Positions 17,008-25,975 of a stretch of 64,000 nucleotides of DNA are shown one piece after another (position 1 is the first letter of the stretch; the number at the start of each line of letters is the position of its first letter). The notes under the pieces were generated by a model. That model worked only from the letters and a program-made list of their open reading frames with translations. It was not told the DNA's origin and did no database searches. The stretch covers positions 109,239-173,238 of the forward strand of contig NZ_JAQYWD010000006.1 of the NCBI RefSeq assembly GCF_030145145.1, given 5' to 3'. The translations under genes and the position numbers were made by a program. Source of the stretch: Desulfobacula sp. (lineage in GTDB: Bacteria; Desulfobacterota; Desulfobacteria; Desulfobacterales; Desulfobacteraceae).

Positions 17008-18585
17008 TCAGCTTAAAATGTACCCCTGGGCCAGCGCCTGATAGTCTGCCAGCTGGGACCGTATCCACGCTGGGCCGCGTTTCAGTTCCCGGGCCATGAT
17101 ATTCGCCACTTCCGGGGCCATGGCCATGCTGGCCCGGGCATCGAGCAGGAGCATCCTGATTCTTCGGGACAAAAAGTCTTCCACGGTCCGAGCCATTTCA
17201 TTGCGGACAGCCCAGACCACCTGGGCCCGGTTATATTCATAATCCGGATGCAGCAGTTGACCCAGGCTCGGCTCGGTCTGGATCATGGCGTTGATATGGA
17301 TCCGGTCCGAGCCGTAAAAATAACCGGGAGAATCGAAATGGGTATTTTTAACATACCCGTGGATGGGCATGGACTCGGTGACACACTTTCTTTTCGGCAG
17401 TCCTCCCACCATCCATGCCTTGTTGACCGTGTCTTCGGCCATTTTCCTGTAAGTGGTCCATTTGCCCCCGGTAATGGTAATCAGGCCGGATAAGGAGACC
17501 ATGAGCCGGTGACTTCGGGAAATTTCCTTGGTGCTCTGGCGCTGGCTGTCCTGCTGGGCAGCCAGGGGTCTCAGCCCGGCAAATACACTGAGCACATCGC
17601 TTTTCCGGGGATCTTTTTTAAGATACTGGGCTGCTGTTGTCAGTATAAACTCGATTTCTTCTGCCAGGGCTCTAGGCTCAAGACAGATATCTTTTATCGC
17701 CAGTGGGGTATCCGTGGTCCCGACCACCACTTTGTCATGCCAGGGAACTGCGAACAGGACCCGTCCGTCCGATGTTTTTGGAATCATGATGGCAGAGTCG
17801 CCCTGGAGAAACGATTTGTCCAGAACAAAGTGGATGCCCTGGCTCGGCCTCACCAGGGCCTCAGCCCCGGCATCATCCATGGAAAGAATCGTATCAACAA
17901 ACACGCCGGTGGCATTAATGACCACGCGGGAGCGGACGGTAACCGGTTCTCCGGATTCAGTGTCCACGGCTTCAACACCGCAGACAAGGTTGCTGCTGTC
18001 TTTGAGAAGACCTGTGACCCGCATGTAATTGAGGACAATCGCTTCATTTTCCACGGCGGTTTGTGCCAGGTTGACGGCCAGCCGGCTGTCATCAAACTGG
18101 CCGTCATAATAGATGACACCCCCGTTCAAGTGCTTTTCATCCAGGTTGGGTATGGCTTCCAGGGTCTCTTCCCTGGAAATTTTTTCCGATGGCCCCAGTC
18201 CCAGCCGGCCTGCCATCATGTCATAGACCTTCATGCCGATATTGTAAAACGGTCCTTCCCACCAGTCGTAGTTCGGGATGATAAAGGCCTGGTTTTTTAC
18301 AAGATGGGGGGCGTTCCTGCGCAGCAATCCCCGCTCGTGCAACGCTTCCAGCACCAGGGAGACGTCTCCCTGGGCAAGGTAGCGGACACCGCCGTGAACC
18401 AGTTTTGTACTCCTGCTGGATGTCCCTTTGGCGAAATCTGATTGTTCCAGAAGCACGGTCCGATATCCCCTTGAAGCAGCATCAACAGCAATGCCAAGGC
18501 CTGTTGCTCCGCCGCCGATGACGACAATATCCCATAATTTATCCGGGCTCTGGTTGAGCCGGTTCAGCTGAAAATCTCGTTGCAT
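17008..18585 (-). CDS. glpD: FAD-dependent glycerol-3-phosphate dehydrogenase
   Basis: Oxidises glycerol 3-phosphate to dihydroxyacetone phosphate at the membrane, feeding electrons to the quinone pool; 525 aa, normal for GlpD/GlpA. FAD motif VVIGGGATGLGIAVDAASRG near residue 21, followed by the family signature SSRSTKLVHGGVRYL near 57 and TGGKWTTYRKMAEDTV near 376. The C-terminal helical DAO_C domain is present. RBS GGGAG 8 nt before the ATG. No glycerol kinase or facilitator is adjacent. Whether it works alone (GlpD) or with GlpB/GlpC partners cannot be told from this window. Confidence 0.93.
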   Translation of the reverse strand: MQRDFQLNRLNQSPDKLWDIVVIGGGATGLGIAVDAASRGYRTVLLEQSDFAKGTSSRSTKLVHGGVRYLAQGDVSLVLEALHERGLLRRNAPHLVKNQAFIIPNYDWWEGPFYNIGMKVYDMMAGRLGLGPSEKISREETLEAIPNLDEKHLNGGVIYYDGQFDDSRLAVNLAQTAVENEAIVLNYMRVTGLLKDSSNLVCGVEAVDTESGEPVTVRSRVVINATGVFVDTILSMDDAGAEALVRPSQGIHFVLDKSFLQGDSAIMIPKTSDGRVLFAVPWHDKVVVGTTDTPLAIKDICLEPRALAEEIEFILTTAAQYLKKDPRKSDVLSVFAGLRPLAAQQDSQRQSTKEISRSHRLMVSLSGLITITGGKWTTYRKMAEDTVNKAWMVGGLPKRKCVTESMPIHGYVKNTHFDSPGYFYGSDRIHINAMIQTEPSLGQLLHPDYEYNRAQVVWAVRNEMARTVEDFLSRRIRMLLLDARASMAMAPEVANIMARELKRGPAWIRSQLADYQALAQGYILS

Positions 18586-18746
18586 TCCTTTATCTCCCTT
18601 TTGCTGTATGCTCTGGTGGGTTCATTTTTCTGGGATCATCTCCAGGTTATTTGAAAAATGCCGACCGTTATTGGCTATTTTCTTTGATACAATTACCCCA
18701 ATAATAATACCTGTGTTCAGTAATTCAATAACCGGGTTAGGCGATG

Positions 18747-19133
18747 TTAATCCTGCGAGATGATTTCAGGGGAATACCCCTTTGGCAGATGGGCCGTTCC
18801 CAGGACACAGGGCAGGCCGCTCTCTTTGGTCACCTTTTGTGCAATGGACTCCAGGTGATCACAAAAGCCACCATTTTTATCATCCCAGCCGGCGGGTGTT
18901 TTCTTAGCAAAGCTGCAGGTGCACCAGTGAATTACCTCTGCTCCCTTTGATTTTAAAATTTTGGCATGGTTCACTGCATTATCCCCGGGACATCTGCAGG
19001 TGAAAACCCCTGCCGGTTCACAGGTGTCATACCTGGCAAATCCTTCTGTGGTTTCCATCATTGTTTTGAAACAATTGGTCATGGGGCAGTTGTTTTCATT
19101 TTTTTCACATCGAATAATTGCGACCTTTGTCAT
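18747..19133 (-). CDS. CGGC-domain protein
   Basis: 128-residue cysteine-rich cytoplasmic protein. Cysteines occur as IRCEKNENNCPMTNC (residues 8-22), TCEPAGVFTCRCPGD, HWCTCSFAKK and GFCDHLE, the arrangement of the CGGC domain family found in anaerobes and archaea; these are suspected metal- or redox-binding proteins of unknown role. It ends in GTAHLPKGYSPE, also typical of the family. RBS AGGAG 6 nt upstream of the start. Monocistronic, 161 nt after the glpD start in the same direction. Confidence 0.8.
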   Translation of the reverse strand: MTKVAIIRCEKNENNCPMTNCFKTMMETTEGFARYDTCEPAGVFTCRCPGDNAVNHAKILKSKGAEVIHWCTCSFAKKTPAGWDDKNGGFCDHLESIAQKVTKESGLPCVLGTAHLPKGYSPEIISQD

Positions 19134-19380
19134 ATACGTCTCCTGAAAATTTTAAAATTAACGATTTTTCTAAATAAATAAGGATAAAAGCAAGGTTTGT
19201 GCCATTTTTATATAAAAATTGAATGTTATTTTATTTCAGTGGGTTAAGAAAAATAGGAGGGCGTGTCCTTCAATGAGACAGCCCGGTGGTCGCATGAATG
19301 CGTCCATATCCTTTGCACGAATCTTCCCCCCATTCATCGAATGATTAAATTGCGTATAGAGATTTTTTCAGGGCCAAATA

Positions 19381-20418
19381 TCATTGCCCCACATCTATAT
19401 TGTCCCAGCCGAATTGATCAACGAGTTTTTTCAGTCTTGGTGGACGGTAGCTGGTGTCGGCTAAATAACGAGATTTGACACTGGGATGAATCTTAGTGGG
19501 CTTGCCATCAATCATCAATGGCCGGTGCAAGGGGGATTTCAATCGGTACACATGCTTGCGTGATTTGTGAAGTTTTCCCTTTGTGCCGTCTGTCAGGGAG
19601 TCTCTTATATGAGGCTCAATTTTTAATCCTGCACTTGTCGCTTCGTCCAGCATCCATCTGAGCGGTGTATCTGATGCGCTGATCCCTGTTTGTTTGTCAG
19701 GCGGGTACGAACCGCCAATATCTGAATGAACTCCCGCAAACCAGACTTGTTTCAGATCCATCTCCGGCTTAGGCGTCCAAACCGTTGGTTCAAAATCTTC
19801 TCTTTTTTCATCAATTGCCAATGCGTGTCGGCCGATAGAGACATTTGAACCCATTTTGGTGTCATAAAATTCATCATGGCTCTCGAACAGCCCCATCAGA
19901 CTAAAGGGGATTCCCAGTGCGCCGACCGTGTCCCAGACACCCACAAAATGTACCTTCCTGGAAGAATGACAATAGACGTCTCGAAAAAGCCGGGACGCAT
20001 CTTCGTTGGGTCGATTTTTCGCCAACGGACTTTTGTAGATTCCCCAGGCTTTGGAAATAAGGTTGGCATCGGGTCTTTTCAAAATACCACAGTTGTTCAT
20101 CAGACCACTCAATGCCCTTACGGTGTAAGCGCCTCTGCTAAAACCAAACAAATAAATATGGTCATTGGGATCATAATTCTGAACGATATAGCGATACCCA
20201 TCCAGGATGTTCTTATGGATGCCACGACCGGTTGCACCCGCACTTACACTGTTGTGATAAGAACCCAGCCCCCAGTCATAAAAAACATGCTGCTTGACAC
20301 CGTCGGCAGAAGGTTTGACGGCACGGGCAAGTTTCAGTACATTGGTTGGAAAATTCTTTTCAATATCTTCTTCCGGGCGATTCCATGTGCCATCTGCACA
20401 GATAACGATGTTTGCCAT
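19381..20418 (-). CDS. DUF2235 (alpha/beta-hydrolase-like) protein
   Basis: 345 residues. The N-terminus MANIVICADGTWNRPEED and the serine nucleophile elbow GFSRGAYTVRAL near residue 97 identify the DUF2235 family, which overlaps with the catalytic domain of Tle1 phospholipase effectors. The later segments VHFVGVWDTVGALG and WFAGVHSDIGGSYP supply the Asp and His regions. There is no signal peptide and no type VI secretion partner in the window. It follows an alpha/beta hydrolase after 33 nt, with GGAGG in that gap, so the two genes are cotranscribed. Confidence 0.82.
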   Translation of the reverse strand: MANIVICADGTWNRPEEDIEKNFPTNVLKLARAVKPSADGVKQHVFYDWGLGSYHNSVSAGATGRGIHKNILDGYRYIVQNYDPNDHIYLFGFSRGAYTVRALSGLMNNCGILKRPDANLISKAWGIYKSPLAKNRPNEDASRLFRDVYCHSSRKVHFVGVWDTVGALGIPFSLMGLFESHDEFYDTKMGSNVSIGRHALAIDEKREDFEPTVWTPKPEMDLKQVWFAGVHSDIGGSYPPDKQTGISASDTPLRWMLDEATSAGLKIEPHIRDSLTDGTKGKLHKSRKHVYRLKSPLHRPLMIDGKPTKIHPSVKSRYLADTSYRPPRLKKLVDQFGWDNIDVGQ

Positions 20419-20451
20419 TGTTTTACCTCCGCATCTTTGAAAGTCTGTTGA

Positions 20452-21264
20452 TCAGTGCTTCTTTTTTTCTTTGTTGGACATAAAATCATGCAGTTCTTTT
20501 TGAATACGATTTCCAGCCAGACCAATGATATCATTGTGTCCGCAGTCCGGCAGTTCAACCAGGGTTGTTTCCCCTTTGAAATTCAACACCTGCTGCCGGG
20601 CAAACGCAACAGGAATGATATCATCATTGATACCATGGAACAGGAGAACCGGTGCCCTTGTCCGGCCGGCCCAGATGTCTGCCGGAAATGGATGTTTTAA
20701 TAGATATTTTACCGGAACCCATGGATAGTGATGCCGGGCAAGCCGTGCGATGGAGGTATATGGGGAAATGAGAATCAAACCGTTGACATCTGTGCGGGAT
20801 GCCGTGAAGGTTGCCACCCCGGTCCCCAAAGATTCACCCATCAGATAGATGGGCAGACGGTCAGGATTTTTTCCTTTGATATGAAGGATCAACGCATGGG
20901 CCTGTTCCAGGATCAAAGATTCCTTTGGCGTGTTGGCATCCTTGCCGTACCCCGGATATTCAAACAGGACCAGATTGGAATTAAACGCCTTTAGCAGGTC
21001 CGAAAAATACGTTCTGTCACAGGCATTCCCCGCATTCCCGTGAAATACAAGAATCCAGTTATCCGGCTTGGGTTTCGCTTGAAGATAATACCGGAGACCG
21101 CCTGAATTTTCGGCCCTGATATCGCGCTTTTCCATTTCAGGACAATCCCCAAAAGGGGTTTCACCCGGGAAAAATAAAAATTTTTCCTGGAAAAAATAGA
21201 ATATCACCAGAATAAGGCCATAGCCTAAAATACCGCAGCAGATGACGTTTACTATCAATTTCAT
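20452..21264 (-). CDS. Membrane-anchored alpha/beta hydrolase (BEM46/YfhR type)
   Basis: 270 residues with one N-terminal membrane segment (about residues 4-25, rich in Ile/Leu/Val/Phe) and a catalytic domain outside or at the membrane face. Nucleophile elbow LMGESLGTGVA near residue 144, oxyanion region FHGNAGNA near 75, acid FHGINDDIIPV near 213 and His in PDCGHNDI near 245 complete the triad. The family hydrolyses unknown esters or amides. First gene of a two-gene unit with the DUF2235 protein. Confidence 0.85.
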   Translation of the reverse strand: MKLIVNVICCGILGYGLILVIFYFFQEKFLFFPGETPFGDCPEMEKRDIRAENSGGLRYYLQAKPKPDNWILVFHGNAGNACDRTYFSDLLKAFNSNLVLFEYPGYGKDANTPKESLILEQAHALILHIKGKNPDRLPIYLMGESLGTGVATFTASRTDVNGLILISPYTSIARLARHHYPWVPVKYLLKHPFPADIWAGRTRAPVLLFHGINDDIIPVAFARQQVLNFKGETTLVELPDCGHNDIIGLAGNRIQKELHDFMSNKEKKKH

Positions 21265-21363
21265 GATTCATCCGGTTGCAATGACGGGTTAAGGGGCATC
21301 ATCCTCAAGGGGCAAACGATCAGGATGCAGGCGCTTTTTTTAACGCCTGCAGTCACTGGGCAA

Positions 21364-21744
21364 TCATAACGTCGCTATGGGTAGAGTGAATGTTTTATGA
21401 ACGGTGTTTTCTTTTCCAAGATCCAGATGTTCTTTCAAAGAGATCAGACACTCGTCGGTCACAAATTGCTCTTTGGTTTTTAATTCAATGATCAAGTCAG
21501 ACTTGGATTCGATATCCCGGCATCTGAATTTAAAAAAGATCTCATTGGCCCCTTTTTTTAAACAGACCAGTTTTTTCATATCTTCAGGTAACACCGGAAC
21601 CATTGAATGATTTTCACCAAAAAGTTTCAGTGATTCGGATTTTCCTCCCGTAATACCAATATCCCTGCCGTTAACTGTAATGTTCACATCATATCCGTTT
21701 GCGAGTACTGTGATTGCAACCATCAGATCATTGATCATATACAC
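21364..21744 (-). CDS. Hypothetical protein
   Basis: 126 residues, no signal peptide or membrane segment, predicted beta-rich (alternating hydrophobic and polar residues such as VAITVLANGYDVNITVNGRD). No family recognised. The start ATG is supported by AAGGGG 9 nt upstream. It lies alone between the alpha/beta hydrolase (100 nt away) and the ABC1 kinase (230 nt away), all on the same strand. The sequence has balanced codon use like its neighbours and the frame is clean, so I believe it is a real gene. Confidence 0.6.
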   Translation of the reverse strand: MYMINDLMVAITVLANGYDVNITVNGRDIGITGGKSESLKLFGENHSMVPVLPEDMKKLVCLKKGANEIFFKFRCRDIESKSDLIIELKTKEQFVTDECLISLKEHLDLGKENTVHKTFTLPIATL

Positions 21745-21974
21745 CCCTTTATATCAAAGTCAGACCATCTATTTTAAATTAAAAACGATATTATATGATT
21801 TCAGATGAAGAATCACAAGTGTGAATTTCTGCCTGTTTTTCAGAATCGTTGGGTCATGTCTGCCACAGATTCCCGAAGCGTGACCTGAGTCATCTCTTCG
21901 TAAGCAATTTCAAAACCTGTAAAACTGGGCCTCACACAAGACTCAAGAGGTTATTTTTTTAAAGAAAATAATAG

Positions 21975-23690
21975 TTACAGCCGGCCTGATTTCAGTATGG
22001 AAACGATGAGCCAGAGCCCGAGAAATGTGGCGATAACATACCCGGTCACGCCAAGGAGGGCAGTAAGGGGAACCCCGGCAAGTCCAAAAACAGGCAGATC
22101 GATTTCCATCACGGTTTGGGAGGAGTTGAGAATCATGGACGCTGCAATGGTTGACGCTGCGACAATGAGGCCCACGACCATCCGGTTGAGCCCTTTTTCC
22201 AGGGTTTGATGAAGCTTATCGGCAGTCGTGTGTTTCACCTTTATGGAAAAGTTCCCCTCGGCTGCATTCTCAAGGATTTTATTGAGGTGATTTGGCATGC
22301 TCCGTAAGTAGCCGGCTGCCATTTTTGCTTCTTTGCCGATATCTTTCACCAGCCTTTCAGGCGCCATGCGCTTTCTGAACACACTTTCGGCATAGGGCCT
22401 GGCAACCTTGAGAATGCTGGTATTGCTGCCCAGTTTTTTGCCGATGGCTTCGTTTTGAACAAAGGTTTTCAGAATCAAAAGAACCTTTCTGGGTATGGTG
22501 AGCCGATGTTTTCGAACCAGCTGCATCACCTTGTCATAGACTTCCTTGACAGAGATGGTGGTCAGGGATCGTCCGTAAAACGGTTCGCTGATGTCCTTCA
22601 GGTCAGATCTGAACGCCTTTTGATGGATTCTTTTTTTGTCGAAGAATTCCATATCCTGGAGCGCCACCATCACCAGGTCAAAGTCGTGGTCTGCAAAACC
22701 AAGACACAAATTGGCCAGTTGCCCCATCATTTCATCATCCAGATAGCTTACAAGTCCGAAATCGATAATACTTACCCGGCCGTCAAACATGACGATGGTG
22801 TTACCGGGATGGGGATCTGCATGAAAGAAACCGAATTCCATCAGCTGGCGGGAAAATGACTGCAGACCGATCCGGGCAATTTCCTTCGGGTCGATACCAT
22901 GGGATATTATGTCCGCCACCTGGTCCACCTTGAATCCCTCTATAAATTCCATCACCAGGATGGACCGTGTCGTAAATTCCCGGTATACCTTGCAGATATG
23001 CATGGTGGGGGTGTCTTTGAAATTATCCGCGAATTTTTCGATATTTCCCGCCTCAACAAACATGTCCAGTTCATTAAAGATCGTCCGTTCGAACTCTTTC
23101 ACCAAATTGACCGCACCCAGTATCCGCCCGGCCTCAAACCATTTTTCCAGTTTCCCTGCCATATAGTACATCAGGCGGATATCTTTGCGGATAACAGGCG
23201 TGATATCCGGCCGGATTACCTTTACGGCCACCTTTTCTCCGGAAAAAAGCCAGGCTTCGTGAACCTGAGCGACGGAGGCTGCTGCAATGGCCTCCGGGGC
23301 AAAGGTTTTGAAAATCTGCTTCAAGGGTCGACCCAGTTCCCTCTCCAGCACCCGGGCAATCACCTCCAGGGGCAGGGGGGGGACCTGGTCCTGGAGTTTT
23401 TTAAACTCGCTGACATATTCCGGGGGCAAAAGATCATCCCGGGTGCTGAGCAATTGTCCGAGCTTAATAAAACTGGGGCCCAGTTTTTCCATGGCAAGAC
23501 GGATCATCCCAGGGGAGGGAAATTCGGTCTCCAGAACCGGGCTGTCTTTTTCAGGTAATCGGAGAAGACGCTTAACCGGCCTGATCATGAGGGATGCAGT
23601 ATCTTTCACACCGAACCAGACCATGACCCTGATAATGGTAAAAAGCCGCCAAAGGAGCCTTAAATTTAAACTCAATTTAAGCAGTTTCAT
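21975..23690 (-). CDS. ABC1/UbiB (AarF) family atypical kinase
   Basis: 571 residues. N-terminal KLGPSFIKLGQLLSTRDDLLP holds the KxGQ motif near residue 71; AAASVAQVHEA near 137 is the Ala-rich loop replacing the glycine-rich loop; VAVKVIRPDI carries the nucleotide-site lysine; FFHADPHPGNTIVM and IIDFGLVSYLD are the catalytic and metal-binding motifs. Two C-terminal membrane segments (about 500-520 and 535-560) anchor it. In quinone-using bacteria UbiB supports ubiquinone synthesis; in a presumed menaquinone organism its role is unknown but related to isoprenoid lipids. It overlaps the zinc-ribbon gene by 4 nt and is cotranscribed with it. Confidence 0.92.
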   Translation of the reverse strand: MKLLKLSLNLRLLWRLFTIIRVMVWFGVKDTASLMIRPVKRLLRLPEKDSPVLETEFPSPGMIRLAMEKLGPSFIKLGQLLSTRDDLLPPEYVSEFKKLQDQVPPLPLEVIARVLERELGRPLKQIFKTFAPEAIAAASVAQVHEAWLFSGEKVAVKVIRPDITPVIRKDIRLMYYMAGKLEKWFEAGRILGAVNLVKEFERTIFNELDMFVEAGNIEKFADNFKDTPTMHICKVYREFTTRSILVMEFIEGFKVDQVADIISHGIDPKEIARIGLQSFSRQLMEFGFFHADPHPGNTIVMFDGRVSIIDFGLVSYLDDEMMGQLANLCLGFADHDFDLVMVALQDMEFFDKKRIHQKAFRSDLKDISEPFYGRSLTTISVKEVYDKVMQLVRKHRLTIPRKVLLILKTFVQNEAIGKKLGSNTSILKVARPYAESVFRKRMAPERLVKDIGKEAKMAAGYLRSMPNHLNKILENAAEGNFSIKVKHTTADKLHQTLEKGLNRMVVGLIVAASTIAASMILNSSQTVMEIDLPVFGLAGVPLTALLGVTGYVIATFLGLWLIVSILKSGRL

Positions 23691-23941
23691 TCTCCGGATT
23701 GCTCGTCATTTTTGTCAGATGCTGCCTTATCCCATTTTTTAGAGATCTCCTTGAGCTTGGACGGCTCTGAGATATAGCGCTCCACATACCCGCAGTTGAC
23801 ACAGACATAATTGTCCATGGGGGCAAGGCTGGTAAGGCTGACCGGAATGGAATTACTGGCAAAGGGTCCTCCTTTCAAAAGAAGGTCAGCACCGGAATAA
23901 ACTTCACCTGAACCACATTTGGGGCAATTGCCATCTTTCAA
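23687..23941 (-). CDS. Small zinc-ribbon protein
   Basis: 84 residues with two CxxC knuckles, NCPKCGSGEVY at the start and CVNCGYVERYI near residue 47, a classic zinc ribbon, followed by a charged tail. Translation starts at TTG with GGAGG 7 nt upstream. The stop overlaps the start of the ABC1 kinase gene by 4 nt (ATGA), so the two are coupled. Such short zinc ribbons often are structural or nucleic acid-binding; the specific role is unknown. Confidence 0.8.
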   Translation of the reverse strand: MKDGNCPKCGSGEVYSGADLLLKGGPFASNSIPVSLTSLAPMDNYVCVNCGYVERYISEPSKLKEISKKWDKAASDKNDEQSGE

Positions 23942-24005
23942 CGTGACACCTCCTGGTTTAATCGTTTGATTTATCGGATCGTTTCGGTCATCAACACCGT
24001 TCCTT

Positions 24006-24137
24006 TTATGTCAGGGGCAGTGTCGGGGAAAATTCCGAAACGTGTTTATCCATGGTGCGGATTCCGTGCACCCGGCATTTGTAAAGCAGGATAGCATAGT
24101 CTTCCCAGTCTTGCCAATAATTGATTTGGTCTGCTAT
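24006..24137 (-). pseudogene. Possible C-terminal gene remnant
   Basis: A 43-codon open stretch between two in-frame stops has a strongly protein-like composition (WQDWEDYAILLYKC, then KHVSEFSPTLPLT, ending in TAA) but no start codon near its beginning and no ribosome site. It looks like the tail of a decayed gene. It lies in the roughly 300-nt gap between the zinc-ribbon gene and the secreted protein gene; the rest of that gap shows nothing I can name. The family is not recognised. Confidence 0.25.
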
Positions 24138-24242
24138 TTAAGAATGGACGGTTGATACACAAGTTTGCGATCCAGTGAATAGGTCCAGGGGGCATGGGAA
24201 AAAAATTTAAATAAAACAACTGAATTTTCCTTGGCGTAAGCG

Positions 24243-24749
24243 TTAATCATAAATCCGGAATGATTCTGCCATCAGACTGAACAATAGATCTGTTTCACCC
24301 ATTTGGCTGAATGGGCTTCCTGCCTGAATAATAAATATATTATCACTGTGATTTTTAAAGATTATATAACTTTTCAAATAGAATGTTCCATTCCGGCCGC
24401 CCTTTAAATTATATTCAACCGCCGCCATCCCGTTTATTTTTCGTTCTTTTTGGTTTATCAATATGGCATTCAGATCTTTTTTGTATTTTGCTATATATGT
24501 GCGTTTGTATTCAGCATGGGATTTATCAGACTTGGTAAATCGAATTTGAAATCCGGCAGTTTCTGTCGGACTGTTAATTTCAGCGATAACAATGCCGGAA
24601 CGATATATACGGGCTTTCCATTTTGCCGGATATTGAATTTGATAACCATATGTCTCATCGGTAAATGTTTTTTCAAGGGGAATGGCCATAACAGTTGAAA
24701 AGTTAAATATCAACAGGATACATATCAATACCGTACAGATTGTCTTCAT
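24243..24749 (-). CDS. Exported PsbP-like (DUF1795-type) protein
   Basis: 168 residues. A signal peptide covers about the first 22 residues (MKTICTVLICILLIFNFSTV then MA, with cleavage near AIPLEK), followed by FTDETYGYQIQYPAKWKA, the opening of PsbP/DUF1795-like beta-sandwich domains, which are lipid- or ligand-binding folds outside the membrane. The start is the second in-frame ATG (24749): the upstream eight codons actually are its ribosome site AGGAGGAGG. Alone on its strand, between the remnant at 24.1 kb and the repeat at 24.8 kb. Confidence 0.72.
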   Translation of the reverse strand: MKTICTVLICILLIFNFSTVMAIPLEKTFTDETYGYQIQYPAKWKARIYRSGIVIAEINSPTETAGFQIRFTKSDKSHAEYKRTYIAKYKKDLNAILINQKERKINGMAAVEYNLKGGRNGTFYLKSYIIFKNHSDNIFIIQAGSPFSQMGETDLLFSLMAESFRIYD

Positions 24750-24799
24750 GTTCCTCCTCCTTTTTTTTGTCATAATTCAACTGGTCTTCAGCTTTAATG

Positions 24800-24911
24800 G
24801 ACGGGGTCAGGCTTTTTTTATTGGCGGCTGAATCTTTTATCAGGCGCCATGCTTTTTATCATTATTTGATGACCATACGGGTAAAAAGTGCCATAAAGAA
24901 AGCCTGACCCC
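24800..24911. repeat. 112-nt dispersed element with inverted ends, copy 2
   Basis: Inverted copy of 2019-2130. Left end ACGGGGTCAGGCTT, right end AAGCCTGACCCC, again forming inverted terminal repeats. Interior blocks ATCTTTTATCAGGC and GTGCCATAAAGAAAGCCTG match the reverse complement of copy 1 with a handful of substitutions. It lies upstream of the exported protein gene and downstream of the flavodoxin-like gene, and again in an intergenic position. Confidence 0.8.
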
Positions 24912-24992
24912 AGGCAGAAATGGCCAACCCCGAAAGTTGAGTCATAAGAAAAAGGGGACCAATCGTCCTGCTGCCAGATAAAACCAGGCGCT

Positions 24993-25628
24993 TTATTTTT
25001 GCATTGTTTTGGCGACATCCAAAGCTCTTTTTACCAGCATCTCTCCTGATTTAAGCCCGGCCTTATCATCCTTTACGCCTACCCGGATATCTTTTTGAAA
25101 TTGTCCGTGGCCATGATGACTGGAAACAGCAGAAGCACCAAGAGGGCTGATGGAATGATGGCATCCAACAGGCAGCATATCCAGATTATAAAACATATAC
25201 ATATGTGACAGATGCGTGGTTTCAAAACCGCCATGACGTTTCCAGGCCACGGCAGCGCTTATCCCTATTTTATTTTCCATCTTTCCGGCAGAGATGTTTC
25301 CAAATATAAAGACCCGCATCCGATCCATCAGCGCTGCCATCTGGGCATTGGTCCGCATATGATAAACAGGACTTGCCAGCAACAATATGTCACAGTTTTC
25401 AGCAGCCTTAAAAATTATCTGGGCATCATCATCCAGGGCACAGTATTTGTTTTCTTTTTGTTTGCTGATACACGCATTGCAGTGAATACAGGGTTTAATA
25501 CTCATTTGATACAGGTTAAACTGTTCTGCCTCACATCCAAGCTGCTCTGCTGTTTTGACCATGTGGGATGTTAGATGTTCATTATTACCTGATTTCACAG
25601 GACTTGACGAAATGGCAACCAGTTTCAT
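24993..25628 (-). CDS. NADPH-dependent FMN reductase/iron-sulfur flavoprotein
   Basis: 211-residue flavodoxin-fold protein. The N-terminal FMN phosphate loop SSSPVKSGNNEHLT (residues 7-20) is followed by the cysteine set CIHCNACISKQKENKYC near residue 47, the compact motif that binds a 4Fe-4S cluster in archaeal and clostridial iron-sulfur flavoproteins. LLLASPVYHMRTNAQM near 82 contacts the flavin. RBS AAAGGA before the ATG. Probably an electron carrier or reductase in oxygen or metal detoxification; substrate not determined. Confidence 0.85.
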   Translation of the reverse strand: MKLVAISSSPVKSGNNEHLTSHMVKTAEQLGCEAEQFNLYQMSIKPCIHCNACISKQKENKYCALDDDAQIIFKAAENCDILLLASPVYHMRTNAQMAALMDRMRVFIFGNISAGKMENKIGISAAVAWKRHGGFETTHLSHMYMFYNLDMLPVGCHHSISPLGASAVSSHHGHGQFQKDIRVGVKDDKAGLKSGEMLVKRALDVAKTMQK

Positions 25629-25975
25629 AATTTATCCTTTCCTTTTTTTAAAGGGGGGGTCACTTAAAACGCAATATTAATTTTCAGTGTGCCTTGAATC
25701 GTGTTTTTATCCATATCCTTTGCGCCATGGCAAAATCAAGGATATTTATCTTTACACCGGAACAGGAATCCCCAAAAAGCTTGTGTCAAAATTTTGCCCG
25801 ATGGTTATATCCAGTGGAGATCTGCCAGAATGAGCCTTTCATTGATCGATTTTTTTTGTTCTAAGGAAGTGTCAAGTATTTCTTTAAATAAATATTAAAA
25901 TTATATATGATGCCTGATAATTTGATTTGAATAACTTATTATTTGGCCATAATTAATTTTTGATTGGAGAAAAAA
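25629..25975. other. 347-nt divergent intergenic region
   Basis: Lies between the divergently transcribed iron-sulfur flavoprotein and octaheme cytochrome genes, so it should hold both promoters. It becomes AT-rich over the last 100 nt before the cytochrome. I see no convincing -35/-10 pair, palindrome or small ORF. Confidence 0.5.

Noticed and set aside
17509..18441. Long plus-strand frame of 310 codons inside glpD
   Set aside because: It is antisense to a fully conserved gene; composition follows the complement of glpD codons and there is no ribosome site.
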